From assembly GCF_905220565.1 (NCBI RefSeq), contig NC_059423.1:1732001-1796000 (forward strand): 64,000 bases of DNA, given 5' to 3'. This stretch comes from Melitaea cinxia. Taxonomy: Eukaryota > Arthropoda > Insecta > Lepidoptera > Nymphalidae. Below the pieces are notes generated by a model. The model worked only from the letters and a program-made list of their open reading frames with translations. It did no database searches and had not been told where the DNA came from. Within the stretch, counting starts at the first letter, position 1. Each line of letters begins with the position of its first letter. The translations under genes and the position numbers were made by a program. Shown in pieces: positions 18,815 through 31,200 of the stretch.

Positions 18815-19235
18815 TCTGGGGGGATTGGGGATTGGGTCGGCAACGCGCTTGCGATACTTCTGGTGTTGCAGGCGTCTATAAGCTACGGTAATCGCTTACC
18901 ATCAGGCGCACGCTTGTTTGCCGAACTAGTAATATAAAAAAAAAAAAAAAAAACTTTTTTAATGCAACTAGGTCGTCAGCGTACGGCTCACCTGATGGTA
19001 AGTGACTACCGTAGCTTATAGACACCTGCAATACCAGAAGCGTCGCAAACGCGTTGCTGACCCTACCCCGCAGAAGCTCTTGTCACCTTATTCACTACAA
19101 GAACACAACACTGCTTAAAAGCAGTATTATTTAGCTGTGATCTTCTGTAAGGTCGAGGTACTACCCCAGTCAGACTGCTCCACTGCTTTTGAGAAAGAAA
19201 TTTCCTTCTGTCTCCTACTTTAGTTAAAAATTTAC
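18815..19235. mobile_element. Tail-to-tail pair of Metulj-like SINEs
   Basis: A forward 3' piece (GGGGATTGGGTCGGCAACGC to an A run ending 18954) meets a reversed near-complete copy (T run at 18955 to CTCCACTGCTTTTGAG). The two tails abut, making a large inverted repeat. Confidence 0.75.
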
Positions 19236-19609
19236 TCCTTTGTACATAATGATATATATCATATCATGTTTTATGGACTATAAACTCTATCAAGAAACTG
19301 GTTTTGTAATGTGAAACAAATTTAATTTTTTTTAAAAATAATCTTTGATTACTCTTTTATTCTTCATTGTATTCGTGAAGAAAGAAAAAAATATAAATAT
19401 ATATATATATAAAGTTAATTTTTTTATTGTTACGATTAATCTAAGAAACTTTTATATACTACAAAACCATAAAGCAGCAGGCAGACCTCGATAGCAGTAA
19501 CACATCAACCGTCTCGAGTGTAGCGCCACTGTTAGCGGTGGAAAGGTTTAGTGAATATTGCGGAAATAATATAAAAATATATTTAAAAGTAAAGGTGGAA
19601 AACAAGTTT
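19236..19609. other. AT-rich spacer
   Basis: Simple-sequence stretches including a short (TA)n at about 19397; no gene seen. Confidence 0.5.
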
Positions 19610-19815
19610 ACGGTCCATCCGATGAAAAGCGAATACCGTAGCCTATAAGAGCCTGCAACACCAGAAACATCGCAAGCCCGTTGTCGACCCTGCCTTCCCT
19701 AGGAGCTCACTATCTTACACAGGTTACACACAGGTTATACAGTGTTATTTAGCTCTGGTCTTCTGTAAGATTGACGTATTTCCCCAGTCGGGTTGCTTTA
19801 GATTTTAAGCAGGAT
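19610..19815 (-). mobile_element. SINE, Metulj-like (reversed, diverged)
   Basis: TGCAACACCAGAAACATCGC, then TTTAGCTCTGGTCTTCTGTA and CCCAGTCGGGTTGC in reversed order. Confidence 0.65.
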
Positions 19816-20527
19816 AAGCTCAACTATTTTAAGCAGAATAAGCCTCAACTAGCTGACCCAGCGAAATCAGTGTATCATTTATTTTCTTAAATTTTGTGTT
19901 ATACAAACCCTGCCCTAACAATATACAATAACGAAATAAAAAAATAAAAAATGATGTGGTGTCATGGGACACCAGGTAGGAACGAAGTTCCTTCGGATAG
20001 TATAGAAGCAATACAATTTGAAAAAAATAATTGAATTTTATATATATTGTCTAGTTCTTCATTTTTTTTTTTATTTCGTTGATTGGTTTTTAATTAAGTA
20101 CATAAAATTATTTAGGAAATTTAGTATGTTAGAAAATAACAAATACCGTTAAATAAAATAAATCAAAGAAAATAATAATAATAATAATTCAAACTATTAA
20201 GTGAAAAAAAAACATGTCTTGATTTATTTTTGTCGACAGTATAAAATTACATAAATCATTTAAAAAAAGTTTACTAGTAATATTTTAGTTTTACAAACGT
20301 CATATTATACAGTCCTGTGACTGATATTACGTTACTTCCGTTATATATATTTCTTACGGTTTTAGTATCACATTTTTTTCAGTTCGGTCGCCCAGCCAAA
20401 TGTCAAGCCTGCCGTAAGGAACTTCGTTCCAACAAGAAGTTTCCAATCCTTTGCAGTCATTCGAAAGTTATGCGTATACGTTTTGATTATGATAGTGATT
20501 TATTGAAGAAAAAATTGCGAAAAGTGT
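19816..20527. other. Intergenic, nothing firmly recognised
   Basis: AT-rich. The word GAAGTTCCTTCGG at 19984 and its complement CCGTAAGGAACTTCG at 20413 form an inverted pair about 430 bp apart, but the flanks do not extend the match. Confidence 0.4.
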
Positions 20528-20675
20528 GATCCGGCGAAGCGAACGGAACAAGAGAGTGAGGTGCGAGCACACATTTTCTTTCTCTTTTTCTCTCACAGCC
20601 AGTTACATTTCGTATGTCTAAGACACAGTGCAGGCCTATAGTAAAGAAGTTTTGCTTCATTTTTTCACACTCGTT
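20528..20675 (+). repeat. Repeat family U1 (copy 2)
   Basis: GATCCGGCGAAGCGAACGGA through ACATTTTCTTTCTCTTTTTC to AAGACACAGTGCAGGCCTAT. Matches 22240-22365 closely. Confidence 0.65.
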
Positions 20676-20696
20676 TTTATTTATTTATATACGATA

Positions 20697-20800
20697 CAGC
20701 CTGTAACATCCCACTGCTGGGCATAGACCTTTTTCTCTATATAGGAGAAGGCTTGGAGATTAATCCACCACCTCGCTCCACGGCGGTTTGGCGGATAAAT
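20697..20800 (+). mobile_element. SINE/LINE tail family S3
   Basis: CAGCCTGTAACATCCCACTG, then GGCATAGACC and CGGTTTGGCGGATA. Other copies: 36345-36425, 43698-43802, 54855-54948 (+) and 23686-23795, 47735-47842 (-). Confidence 0.65.
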
Positions 20801-22184
20801 ATTTACAAAGATAAATATAGTTACAAACCGCTGTCACTCGCACCACATTTGAACGCATCGACAACGATTTTCGTATATGTGATGATTAAATATAATTTAT
20901 TTTAATGTTTTTTTATTTGTGTTTAAGCGGTTATTGTGTATTTATTGATTTTTTATTATTATTAATACAAATAAATAAAATTGGAGTATCTGTTTGTACT
21001 AATAAAATAACCGCTTTTACAAAATGCATATGGATACACGGCACATTATACCTAAAGAACATTTTTTACAATTTTTGTTTGTCTGTCTGTTTGTTGCGGC
21101 TAATCTTTGAAACGGCTGGACCGATTTTGACGGGACTTTCACTGGCAGATAGCTGATAAAATAAGAAGTAACTTATGTTACTTTTATTTTAGAAATTTAT
21201 TTATATATTTTTAATAATAATAATACAGGGCACGGTCGAAGGTAGTTTTAGTGGACATCACCGTCCGACTTTAAAATTTGTAAAAACTTTTTGTTACATC
21301 TTTCAAGGTACCAACTGATGAACTTTCCATCAATATACAGCCAACTGATATTAATTTTCATTCATATTAGCATATAAACTACCACAGGTACATTTTTAGT
21401 TGAAAGGAAATCTTAAAAATATATATTTTTTTCATGTTCAAGCAGCCAGCTGACGTGTAATCTACCATGTTATGGTTAGCTGACTTTATTTTTGCTTCAA
21501 AATATTAGGTAAACTATAATCCGACAAATTTGAATTTAGGAGGAAATTACTAAAAAACTTATTTTTTTTCTCATGCGTGGGAGGCACTGCCCGGCTGTCA
21601 CTATCCGCCCCACGGAGTTGCAGCTGACAGTCGCGAATATTCATAAGGTATACGTATTTACGAAGTTTCAATTGAGAGGAGATAATTGTCCAAATTTGTA
21701 TCTAGCCTGCGGACCAGAACTGGTAAAACAGGTCACGCATGTATGTATTACGCTGGCTTTCAAGTAAATAAATAAAAATAAATAATCTGTTACCGTCTTT
21801 AAGCTTTGTTTGTAATATATTTGTTAAAAATAAATTGAAGTCAGTTTTCTTTTAGTCAGAGAAGAAACACACTTTTGGATACGTATAAAAAGTGTTACGG
21901 ATAAAATCTCGTATAACAATTACGTAAAAATAATGTAATATTATTTATGTAGCCAATAATAAACATTGGTTTCATAATTATGATATTTATTTACCATTGC
22001 ATTGTATAATTTTAATATTTTTTAAACGTTTACATGGCAATAAAATCGATATTAAATTTGGATCATTCGGTTTTATCTTTTTTATGTTGATACATTAAAG
22101 AATATGGTTAATAAGTAATTATTTCAAAATTTGTGGGTCCATGCCCATCTCGAGTTCGATGAAGTTTTATTTTCAAAGTAAAAC
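20801..22184. other. Intergenic, no gene supported
   Basis: 21085-21160 has a Helitron-like phrase (AAACGGCTGGACCGATTTTG). 21220-21480 and 21580-21770 have mixed composition but no domain I can name. Confidence 0.45.
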
Positions 22185-22400
22185 ACACGTTTGACTTGGG
22201 GAGTAAGCTGGTGAATGCGAGACGAGAGTGTTACGATAAGTGTGATCGAGCGAGGTGAACGGAGCAAGAGAGACAGTTGCGCGTACACATTTTCTTTCTC
22301 TCTTTCTCTCATAGCCAGTTACGTTTCGTATATCTAAGACACAGTGCAGGCTTATTGTGCAGAAGTTTTACTTCAGTCGTGTGGTCTAAAGGACACTCGT
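22185..22400 (+). repeat. Repeat family U1 (copy 3, longest)
   Basis: Most complete copy, from TGGTGAATGCGAGACGAGAG to TTCAGTCGTGTGGTCTAAAG. The latter phrase also closes the copy at 45385-45590, so it is probably a true end. Confidence 0.65.
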
Positions 22401-22964
22401 TTTTTTTTTTAATTATTTATAGTATTTATATTTATAGTTTCATATGTATGATTTATATGAAAATATATTAATAAGAATATATATCAGTGGGCTGACCTAA
22501 TACAAAGTTATCGACAGTTGCAGAGGAACATACGACCCTGCTTGAGTGCGTTTAAACATAAAAATATTTTTTTTACCTTATTAAAAAAATACCCCGAACT
22601 CCAGACCTCGAGCTATAACATAATTAATAGCTCTTTTTGCAAGATAGTTACACTTTTATATTGTTTTAGGAGTTTACTCCTAATAATCGATTTTCATTTA
22701 TTACTCCCGGTATGAAAAAAATGTGAGGAGGAAAACTACTGAACGAATGACCTCGTTACGTTTTTGTAAAACGTTGTTTACGTTGTTGTTTGATTCGCTT
22801 ATTTGATATGGTATTCATCTTTTTCTTAACCTAGTAAGCCTTTTTTGTGCCTATTTACAGTCGATCTGAAGGAGTAAACTCCAGTCGTGCGTCGGAGCTG
22901 ACACACACACTTTTTTAGCTTTTCTTTATTGGTGTGAGTTAACGTTTGAGTGTATTATTATTTT
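22401..22964. other. Intergenic spacer
   Basis: No gene seen. Two copies of a GGAGTTTACTCC-type word (22668 and, reversed, 22870) suggest the ends of a small element, not proven. Confidence 0.4.
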
Positions 22965-23335
22965 GAGCCGTGTGGTGTCGGCCGAGTAGAATAGCACCAC
23001 CCCCTTTCTTCCCGTGGGGCTCGTAAAAAGCGACCGAGGGATAAACCTGGCTCAAAATCATCAGGGTCCTGGAGAAGGAAAACTTCATTTGAAACCCGGA
23101 ATTTGGTCTCCGTCAAGCATTCATGGCATAGCTCTAAAATGCGAAAAACTCCTGCAGCCGCACTGGCTCCACACGTATCGACTCGTCGTTCCTGTGGGTC
23201 TAGCCAGTGAGGTCGAGAGGGTGGCGCAGAACTTAGGCAACTCTACGTTTTCCTGAAGAGTGTCCTAGGCGACACAGTGTCTTTCTGACACTGTCTAAAT
23301 CGTCTGCAATAGACGGATTAAGGTCAATGATAATG
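22965..23335 (+). mobile_element. Second RTE-like 3'-tail family
   Basis: Organised like the GCTGTGTGG family (CCCGTGGGGCTCGTAAAAAG, GACCGAGGGATAAACCTGGC) but different in sequence, and ending in AATGATAATGATTATTATT. Probably the 3' end of a related LINE. Confidence 0.55.
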
Positions 23336-24257
23336 ATTATTATTAATTTCATTCTACTACTAATTAGAAAGTAAATACAGAGGTTGAAATTGAAACAAAC
23401 GGATTCTTACAATTGTGTCGTGAATAATGAATGTTTAGGAAAAACGATCGTGTTGATATTAACGAGAAATCGAACCCAGGTCGTATTGAATTTGTAAAGT
23501 ATCATTCACAATGCTAAATAAATTGGAGTGGATTTGGCTGAGCGGTGCGTAAATATTGATATTTGTGTTTGAACAAATATCTGTTTGCGATCTGGTATTT
23601 TTTCTTCAGGTACCTTGCTACCGTTTCTAAGAAGGTAAAGCTACTATTATAGACATTTGACAGCGATCGTTACGCGTGATATGGAATATATCAGCCAAGC
23701 CGCAATGGAGCGGCGCGCGGCGTAGTGGATTAAGCTTCACCTACACGAAAAAAGTGGCCTATGCCCAGCAGTTGGATATTAAAATTCCTTCTTTTTCTGG
23801 TGTTTGTCAAATACACACTTTGTTTTAAAACAATAATATATATTAACACGCTAAGGTTATGATGTTTGCCTCCATTTTTAGAAAAAACCTTACAATTACT
23901 TCACATAAATTATATATCATTTTATAGATAATTGCTTGCTCTACCGGCCTCCATAACTAAAAAATTTATTGATGTTTTTGTTTATGTAAATTAATTAATT
24001 ATTAAAATTATATATATGACGGATTTTATTTTGAAACAATGTCAACATGATTGACGGAATACTTTTTTGTAATTTTGTAAAGTGTATGTGTAATAATTAT
24101 TTATTATACTTATTAAGTACGATTTTTTTTTTCAAATTATATGTTCAAAAATACAAAAAGACACATACGTAACACTTATTCATAACCCTGCCACGAAAAC
24201 TCACAAGAGTTTATCTGGACAAGCCGCCGCGTCGCATACCATCTTAATCTTAATATA
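23336..24257. other. Intergenic with an S3 fragment
   Basis: 23686-23795 is a reversed S3 copy (AGTGGCCTATGCCCAGCAGT). The rest is AT-rich without recognisable genes. Confidence 0.5.
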
Positions 24258-24353
24258 TATAAATCTCGTGTCACAATGTTTGTCCTCAATGGACTCCTAA
24301 ACTATTTAACCGATTTTAATCAAATTTGAACACCGTGTGCAGTTTGATCCAAC
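24258..24353 (+). mobile_element. Left half of Helitron-like repeat split by piggyBac
   Basis: AATCTCGTGTCACAATGTTT to TTTGATCCAACTTAA matches 27053-27148. The right half resumes at 26958 with AAGATAGGCTATATTT, matching 27149 onward. Confidence 0.88.
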
Positions 24354-26957
24354 TTAACCCATATCATCCCAACCTTAGTAAAACAGGTCTAATTTTTATG
24401 AAAATAGGATTGGTGCGTGTTTATAGAAGTATAATTATACCCAAATATTTAAAAAAAATATATCTCATTTAGATTTTTAGTTTTGTAACCGTTCCAATAA
24501 TGGAACACTAGGCTTATACATACATGTAAAATACTATTAGTGGCTACGGATTTCGTTTGGAAATAAAACTATTTTATTCACATTTTTTATTTATTGCACT
24601 AGTAAAAAATTAGATAAACTTACATATATTTTAAATCTTATAATTATTACGTAACAATCATTGTTAGATATATGTGTTATTCAGTATGAAAAAAAATGGA
24701 ACATTTGCTATGTAATGCAACATTACATTTGATACACTTCATTGTTGTATTTTTGTGGCATAAACCACATCGTGTTTGTTTATTTTGTTTGTCAATTAGA
24801 TGTCCTTTACCATCCAATCTAATATCATCGGGCACACGTTTTATTACTGCTAGTGAAGATCTAGGAGTTGACATGGTTGAAGTAGTAGGGGCTGAATCTT
24901 TCATCAGAAAGTATGTAGAGACAATATCTCTCGTAAATGATAAAAGATCATGTGGCGTACCGTTATGTTTTTTTGCAGCTGGGGATATTTTGTAAAGTTG
25001 GAAAGCATTATTGACTGCGACATTTAATGGAAACATGAGCAACTGCCAGTACCATCTCTTCAGACGAATCGCGATTCTATAACAACCCACATTTTGATCA
25101 AGTCGGTCCACGCCACCCATATATTTATTGTAATTTACAATGCAACGGGGTTGCTCAACGTCTTTTTTTTGTTTGTCGCAGTAACGTTTCACTTTACTTA
25201 TAGGTGCAACACCACATTGAGTCGAGGCCACTGTGACAATGTTATTGTCATTATATCTTACAAGAGTGATGTTAGATAATGTATCTGTACATTGGTGATG
25301 ACATCCTCTACTTGTTTTCTTCATTTCTTTTGGATCTTTCAAAGGTGCCTTCTCAGTTCGATTAGCTCGTATAGTCCCCGTTCCGTCGTGACCCATTTTT
25401 TGCAACTCGTCAAGAAGTGGTAGAGATGTAAAAAAGTTATCGAAATAAAAGCTGTAGCTACCTTGTGGCAATTTTGAGATAAGATCCAGAACCACTGAGG
25501 CACCAACACCTAATTCAGGATGAGTATTTCCGGTACTAGCTCCCTGATAAAGCTCACCGTATATTAAATAGCCCAGCCGCGTACAAATGGACCAATTTTT
25601 GTAACCAAAGCGAATGGGCTTGCCATGTATGTGCTGTTTGGTTCCATGTTTACCATAATATGGAATCATCGATTCGTCGATGCTCAAGTTTTTATCGCCA
25701 GGATAATATTTTATCCACCTAGCATTGAGCAGGTTCCATAAAGGACGTACTTTAGCAAACTTATCATTACGGTCAAGATTATTATTATCAGCAACATGGA
25801 AATAACGCAATAACTCTTCAAACCGATTTCTTGACATAAGAGCTGCAATTGTTGGAAAACTGCAGTCAACTTTTTGCTCCCAATACATTCTGTATCTCGA
25901 TACACTATTATATCCAGACAATAATAAAATAGCAATAAAATGTTTTATATCTGTTGTTGAAACTCGAAATCCATGTTTCCCTTTTTGTATTCCATTTTTC
26001 TCTGTTTCTGATCGGAGTAATTCAAACACCTCTTCATCATAAAAAAGTTCGAAAAACTGAATAGGATTTCGAAGGTTTTCTAAGAAATCTGGTTCACAGT
26101 GCTCTTTTCCAGCCTTTTCTGGAATATCTACAAACCTCCACTTTCTTGTGACTTCAACGCGTCTTCTTTTTGGCGGAGGCTGTGTCACTGACGACGAGCA
26201 GCTGGGCTGTGGAGACTGCGTCACTGACGATGTGGAAGGTATTGGGTCCACTTTAGCTTCATCTCCAACGAGCTCATTCACTACGGTAGATTCAGTATGA
26301 AACGATCTGGTGACCCGAAGTTCAGCTTCTGCAAGTAATTGATGTCTTGACAAATTATTTATACTTGCAAACTCTTCGTCACCACTGTCTTCGTCGCTAT
26401 TTTGCCAATTATCAGGAGGTGTGATGAAAATATCAGCGGAAAACACATCGTCATCTTCTTCTAAATAGGAGATTATTTGATCCACATTTAATCTGCAATA
26501 AAATAATACCACAATTTTGATGCAATACTGACAAAGTATAAATCTCAATGTATAAAAATTACATGTGCGTATGTTCCTACTGCTCAAATAATGGAACGGT
26601 ACATTACCATCACACTTACCCACAAATAACAACTTTTATTTGTGAAAACGTATTATGACACGATATAACAATGATACAACATGTGCATAAACCATAAATA
26701 TTCAATAGTGTACTACAAAACATTATAGTTACTTACTTTTTTCTGTTTGCCATAATTTCCACTAAAAACTTTCAAACAATAATAGGTTTATGGATAGAAA
26801 AAACCGCGCGAAGAGAAATGACATTTATACAACTGATAGCTAGTATTGTTAGTAATACCAACATAAAAATATTAATTTAAAGATGCATTCAGAAATTCAA
26901 ATAAAAAATAAAAATGTAACCGTTTTAAAAATGGAACACTGGGATAATAAGAGTTAA
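24354..26957 (-). mobile_element. piggyBac-family DNA transposon, TTAA to TTAA
   Basis: The element proper is 24358-26953, flanked by TTAA at 24354-24357 and 26954-26957. It begins CCCATATCATCCCA and, on the other strand, CTCTTATTATCCCA: short inverted ends of the piggyBac kind. Subterminal GTAACCGTT...TGGAACACT motifs recur at 24486 and 26918. The unsplit paralogue of the host repeat at 27049-27238 shows a single TTAA at the same point, which fixes both borders. Confidence 0.92.
24677..26753 (-). CDS. piggyBac transposase (two exons)
   Basis: A DDE transposase that cuts and pastes the element at TTAA. The long frame begins within an intron; a better model joins a 17-nt first exon (26737-26753, MANRK plus two bases of the next codon) to 24677-26492 through GTAAGT...TTGCAG, giving about 610 residues, the usual length. 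An acidic N-terminus (EEDDD) is followed by the transposase core with the three expected aspartates in SIDESMIPYYG (about D278), YFDNFFTS (D357) and GGVDRLDQ (D468). The C-terminus is a cysteine/histidine domain (CGLC...CIKC...HSKC). No stops or frameshifts: possibly active or recently so. The spliced start is a prediction. Confidence 0.92.
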
Positions 26958-27040
26958 AAGATAGGCTATATTTTATTTTGATATATTATGTTATTATTCA
27001 GAAAAGAATAAGGTGATACGAAGTTCGCCAGGTCAGCTAG
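26958..27040 (+). mobile_element. Right half of the split Helitron-like repeat
   Basis: AAGATAGGCTATATTTTATT to AAGTTCGCCAGGTCAGCTAGTA, continuing the left half at 24258-24353. Confidence 0.85.
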
Positions 27041-27048
27041 TATAGTTA

Positions 27049-27238
27049 TATAAATCTCGTGTCACAATGTTTGTCCTCAGTGGACTCCTAAACTATTTAA
27101 CCGATTTTAGTCAAATTTGCACACCGTGTGCAGTTTGATCCAACTTAAAAGATAGGCTATATTTTATTTTGATATATTATGTTATTATTATATTTCAGAA
27201 AAAAATAAGGTGATACGAAGTTCGCCAGGTCAGCTAGT
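27049..27238 (+). mobile_element. Unsplit Helitron-like repeat (empty site for piggyBac)
   Basis: AAATCTCGTGTCACAATGTT ... AACTTAAAAGATAGGC ... GCCAGGTCAGCTAGTAT. TC start and CTAG 3' end flanked by A and T fit a small non-autonomous Helitron; class inferred. Confidence 0.65.
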
Positions 27239-27699
27239 ATTATCATATATTTATACCGTACCGTACCATATTATAGCAATAATATTCCTACGGATAGTTT
27301 AATATTCGTATAGCTAGTTGAATAATAATTGCTAAGGAGGACTTAAAAAATTAACTCAACTGTAAACTTGCCTTAAATAACTGTACGATTACGTGATTCT
27401 GAAATGTGCAATTAGTTCACTTGTACCCCTACATAGAGATTTGTTACAAAAGTTAAGTGTACATTTATTAATACATTAATAGATTGTGATTTAGTAAATA
27501 AATATTTAACATTGAAAACGTTTCTTTAATAAAATTAATAAATAAAAATTGACCCTGACTTACAAGAAACTTAAAAATTTGTGTTTAAAAAAAATTATGT
27601 CTTATTTAAAAATATATATATAGTATTATGCAGTTTTAAGTGCTTGTCTTAAGTGTATAACAAATCTAAGATTTTTAAGAAGTTTATTACAAAACTACA
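27239..27699. other. Presumed 5' flank of the mannosidase gene
   Basis: AT-rich, no repeat recognised. It should hold the promoter and 5' UTR; I see no clear TATA or initiator. Confidence 0.4.
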
Positions 27700-27780
27700 A
27701 TGTTATTAAAACATATAATTATTATAATTTTTATACACAAAAGCGATATAACAGCAAAGACTACCGAATGTGGATATAAG
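27700..27780 (+). CDS. Mannosidase exon 1: signal peptide
   Basis: ATG, a run of hydrophobic residues (LLKHIIIIIFI), then TECGYK, donor GTAATA. The CGY just before exon 2's CP matches the family's start of the mature enzyme, and the phase (0) fits exon 2. Chosen over in-frame AUG-like starts near 28417, which lie in repeat/intron sequence. Confidence 0.75.
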
Positions 27781-28161
27781 GTAATATATCTTCATTATAT
27801 TATTTTTCTATCTTACTTTATTATCCAAAAATTGTTTACAGGAACCAGTATAGGTATAATAGTTCATCTTTGTATATAGTCGGTCACCGACCGGCCTGCC
27901 CAGCGTGGTGACTATGGGCAACACACATGAGTTCACGCAAACTTGTGCAGGCCTATGTCCAACAGTGGACTGCGATAGGCTGAAGTGATGATGATGATAG
28001 TGATTGTATATAGTACGTATATATCTTCTAATTAGTGATGATTATTAACTACTCTATGGAAAAAAATCAAAAACATGGACAAATACAGAACAAATTCTCA
28101 TACCGAGTTATTCGGTATAGGGTAACCGAATTCAAAAAAAGAAAGGTTACTCAATTCGAAC

Positions 28162-28212
<51 letters not shown>

Positions 28213-31200
28213 TTAACTGTATGTTCGGAGATCGTCGCTTATGAACCGATTTTGATAATTCTTCTTTCGTTGGAAAGAAAATATACCAAGGATGGTAGCA
28301 TGATAAGGAAACTAGGATCTGATGATGGAGTCCCAGAGGAATCGAGGGAAACCCTCGAAAATCGTAGTGACGACTAGTGCGTTTGTTAATTTTTTTTCGT
28401 CAACTTGTCTATGTAATTGAAGTCGGTTTTTTTTTCGTTAAGACAATTATTGGATATGTTACTCACTTTACAGCAATGTCCTATCACGAGGGACGGAGCG
28501 CTGAATGTTCACATCATACCGCATTCACACATGGACGCCGGTTGGGTGAAGACTTTCGATGAGTATTACTTTGGCAGTAAGAATGTTTTCATTAATTTTA
28601 TTCCATATATCTGAACTAAACTTAATAAATCTGTTAAAGTCCCACCTCTGGGATGAGTGGTGCTCCATATAGGAGAAAGTATTATATGTGTATATCTATT
28701 GCTGTGTGGTTACGACAGTTAGAATATGGCCACCCTCTCTCTTCCAGTGGGTGTCGTAGGAGCCGACTAAGGGATAACACAGTTCCACTACCACCTTGGA
28801 ACTTAAAAAGCCGATTGATGGCGGGATAACCATCCAACTGCTGGCTTTGAAATACACTGGCCGAAGACGGGCAGCAGCGTCTTCGGCGCAACCAAGCCAG
28901 CCCTGCGGTCACCAACCTGCCTGCCCAGCGTGATGACTATGGGCAAAACACATGAGTTAACGCCATTTTTGGCGCAATAGAGTCGGCAATGCGCTTGCGA
29001 TGTTTCTAGTCTTGCAAACATCTATAAACAACGGTAATCGCTTACTACCAGGCGAGCGGTACGCTTGTTTGCCGACCAAGTTATATAAAAAACGTGGTAA
29101 GTTTTGTGGGTGCGTTGCCAGCCTCATTGAAACCCCCCGCTTGAAATCCCCAAGTTCCTAGTGCGACATAATCTGGTACTGGGTCTGGAGACAGACTACA
29201 TAAGTATCAAAACCCTATCTGGGATCAAATCCACAAGTAACACATCTGGTAGCCGCTTTGATTGCGAGAAATAATCAATCAAGTAATATTTTACTAATAT
29301 TTTCAGCTAAGAGCAGCGTCAGTTCAGCGAATGTACAACTCATATACCATTCGGTACTGTCAGAACTTCTGCATGATAAAAGGAGGAAGTACGTATTTTA
29401 TTGGATTATTCAGTTTTTAAAAATTAAGTGCAATGTCCTCTCTAAAAATTTTATATTTACACTAGCGGCACACGTTGCTCTACCCGGAAAACAGCTACCA
29501 AAATTGATTGCTTACATACTGATAGCAGCGCCACCTACTAAGTCCAACTGAGATAAAAACTACCCTATCTCCCAAGTTGTACCAAAAATTGGTTCAGTAT
29601 TTTCGGAGTTTATCTGGAACATACATTGGGAAAAGAAAATTTATATATATAGTCATTGTTAAGGAACGTCTCACATCTTGCGTTGCAACTCTTGGTTCAC
29701 ATCGTGTGGTCCGCACTTTAATTTATCGGTCATCGGTGTGAAGTGTTTATAAACTGTGAGTGCAATAGACAATCAGTGATGTGACAGAACGTTAGGTATA
29801 TAAGACAGTGATTTGACATTTGAACTCTCTTTCCCTTACTTCTTCTCGTCGTGCGAAGTGTTTGCGTAATATTGTAATTTGCAATACAGAATTGTTTAAT
29901 TTCTCATATCTTTCATTTTCAACCATTTCAACGAACAACAAATTAGTAAATACAAGCAGCAAAGCAATGCAAGAAACATTTGGCGCCCGAACAGGGACTT
30001 CAAAATCAACCCAGGATCACCGGAACACATGGCCGACATCTTGGATCGAGCAGTGACGCGGCTAAAGCCTCACCTCGCAACCATGATAAGATAAGTGCCC
30101 AAACCATGATCCCCAATCCTAATCAATCCTAATCGATCCTAACCTTTTTCCAAATTATTTTTCCTTATTTTTAACAATCATGATTACCAATCCTAAATCC
30201 TAATCCATCCTAATCTCCTAAATTTACATTTCTTTTTTTCCTATTTCCATTTATATTTCAAAATTAGCATTCTGCTATTGCAAATTTACAATGATTTTTG
30301 GTTTAATTTCTTAATTGCCGTACTACATTCAACAAACATGTGTTCTTATATTCAATTTTCTTGTTCGAATTTCTTCATTTAATACAAATTTACAATAATA
30401 TTTTTCAACTTAACCTCTAAATTTCTTTCATCAATGCATTAAAATTAATATTTCACAATAACTTTTTATTCCAAATTTCTTTCATTAAGACATTAAATTT
30501 AATATTTTATAACAGTAGTTTTTAATTTACTTGCATATTATTTTCCAAATTTACTTTAAATTAAATTTAATGTTTTATATTACTAGTTTAACCGCTTCAG
30601 ATTTTTATTTCTTTACTTCAAGGTGTGTCACACCTAATACAAATGTTTTCCATACATTATTACAAATGTTTATTCAATACTTCATTCAATTTAATTACAT
30701 TTAACTTTTCTAAATTCCATTACTTAATACAAATTAAACTTAATATTTTATTATATTAGATTTCGAGTCAACAGCATCAAATTTTTTATACAACTACGAT
30801 AATACAAATGTTTATTCAATACTTAATTCAATTTAATTACATTTAACTTTTTCTAAATTCCCTTACTTGATACAACATTAACTTAACAACATAATTCAAT
30901 TCATTTCATAGGTTGATTCAATTCATTTCAAAATTAATTCAATTCTAAAGGCGATATTGAGCCTCAATCCTATTTATTGTGCGATGCTTAGACGATTTGG
31001 CCGACTATTTCAGCGTTGCGGTACATGAAGCGCACCAACGTGGTTGGGGCTTCTGCCATCTTGTCTTGCCGCTACGCGCCTGTCTTCTATGTGTCGTCTA
31101 TTGAGGAGCTTCAGCTAAGACATTTGCATCATTTCATTTTATTTTCTTTTCTTTTTTGAGGTGTCTTGTAATTAATTAATTTAAATTCAAATAACTTTAG

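Noticed and set aside
19984..20425. Inverted pair GAAGTTCCTTCGG / CCGTAAGGAACTTCG as element ends
   Set aside because: Match is short and does not extend; could be chance.
28417..28473. ATG at 28417 as the mannosidase start
   Set aside because: It lies at the end of a GAAGTCGGTT-family repeat; the exon 1 at 27700 gives a signal peptide and the expected CGY.
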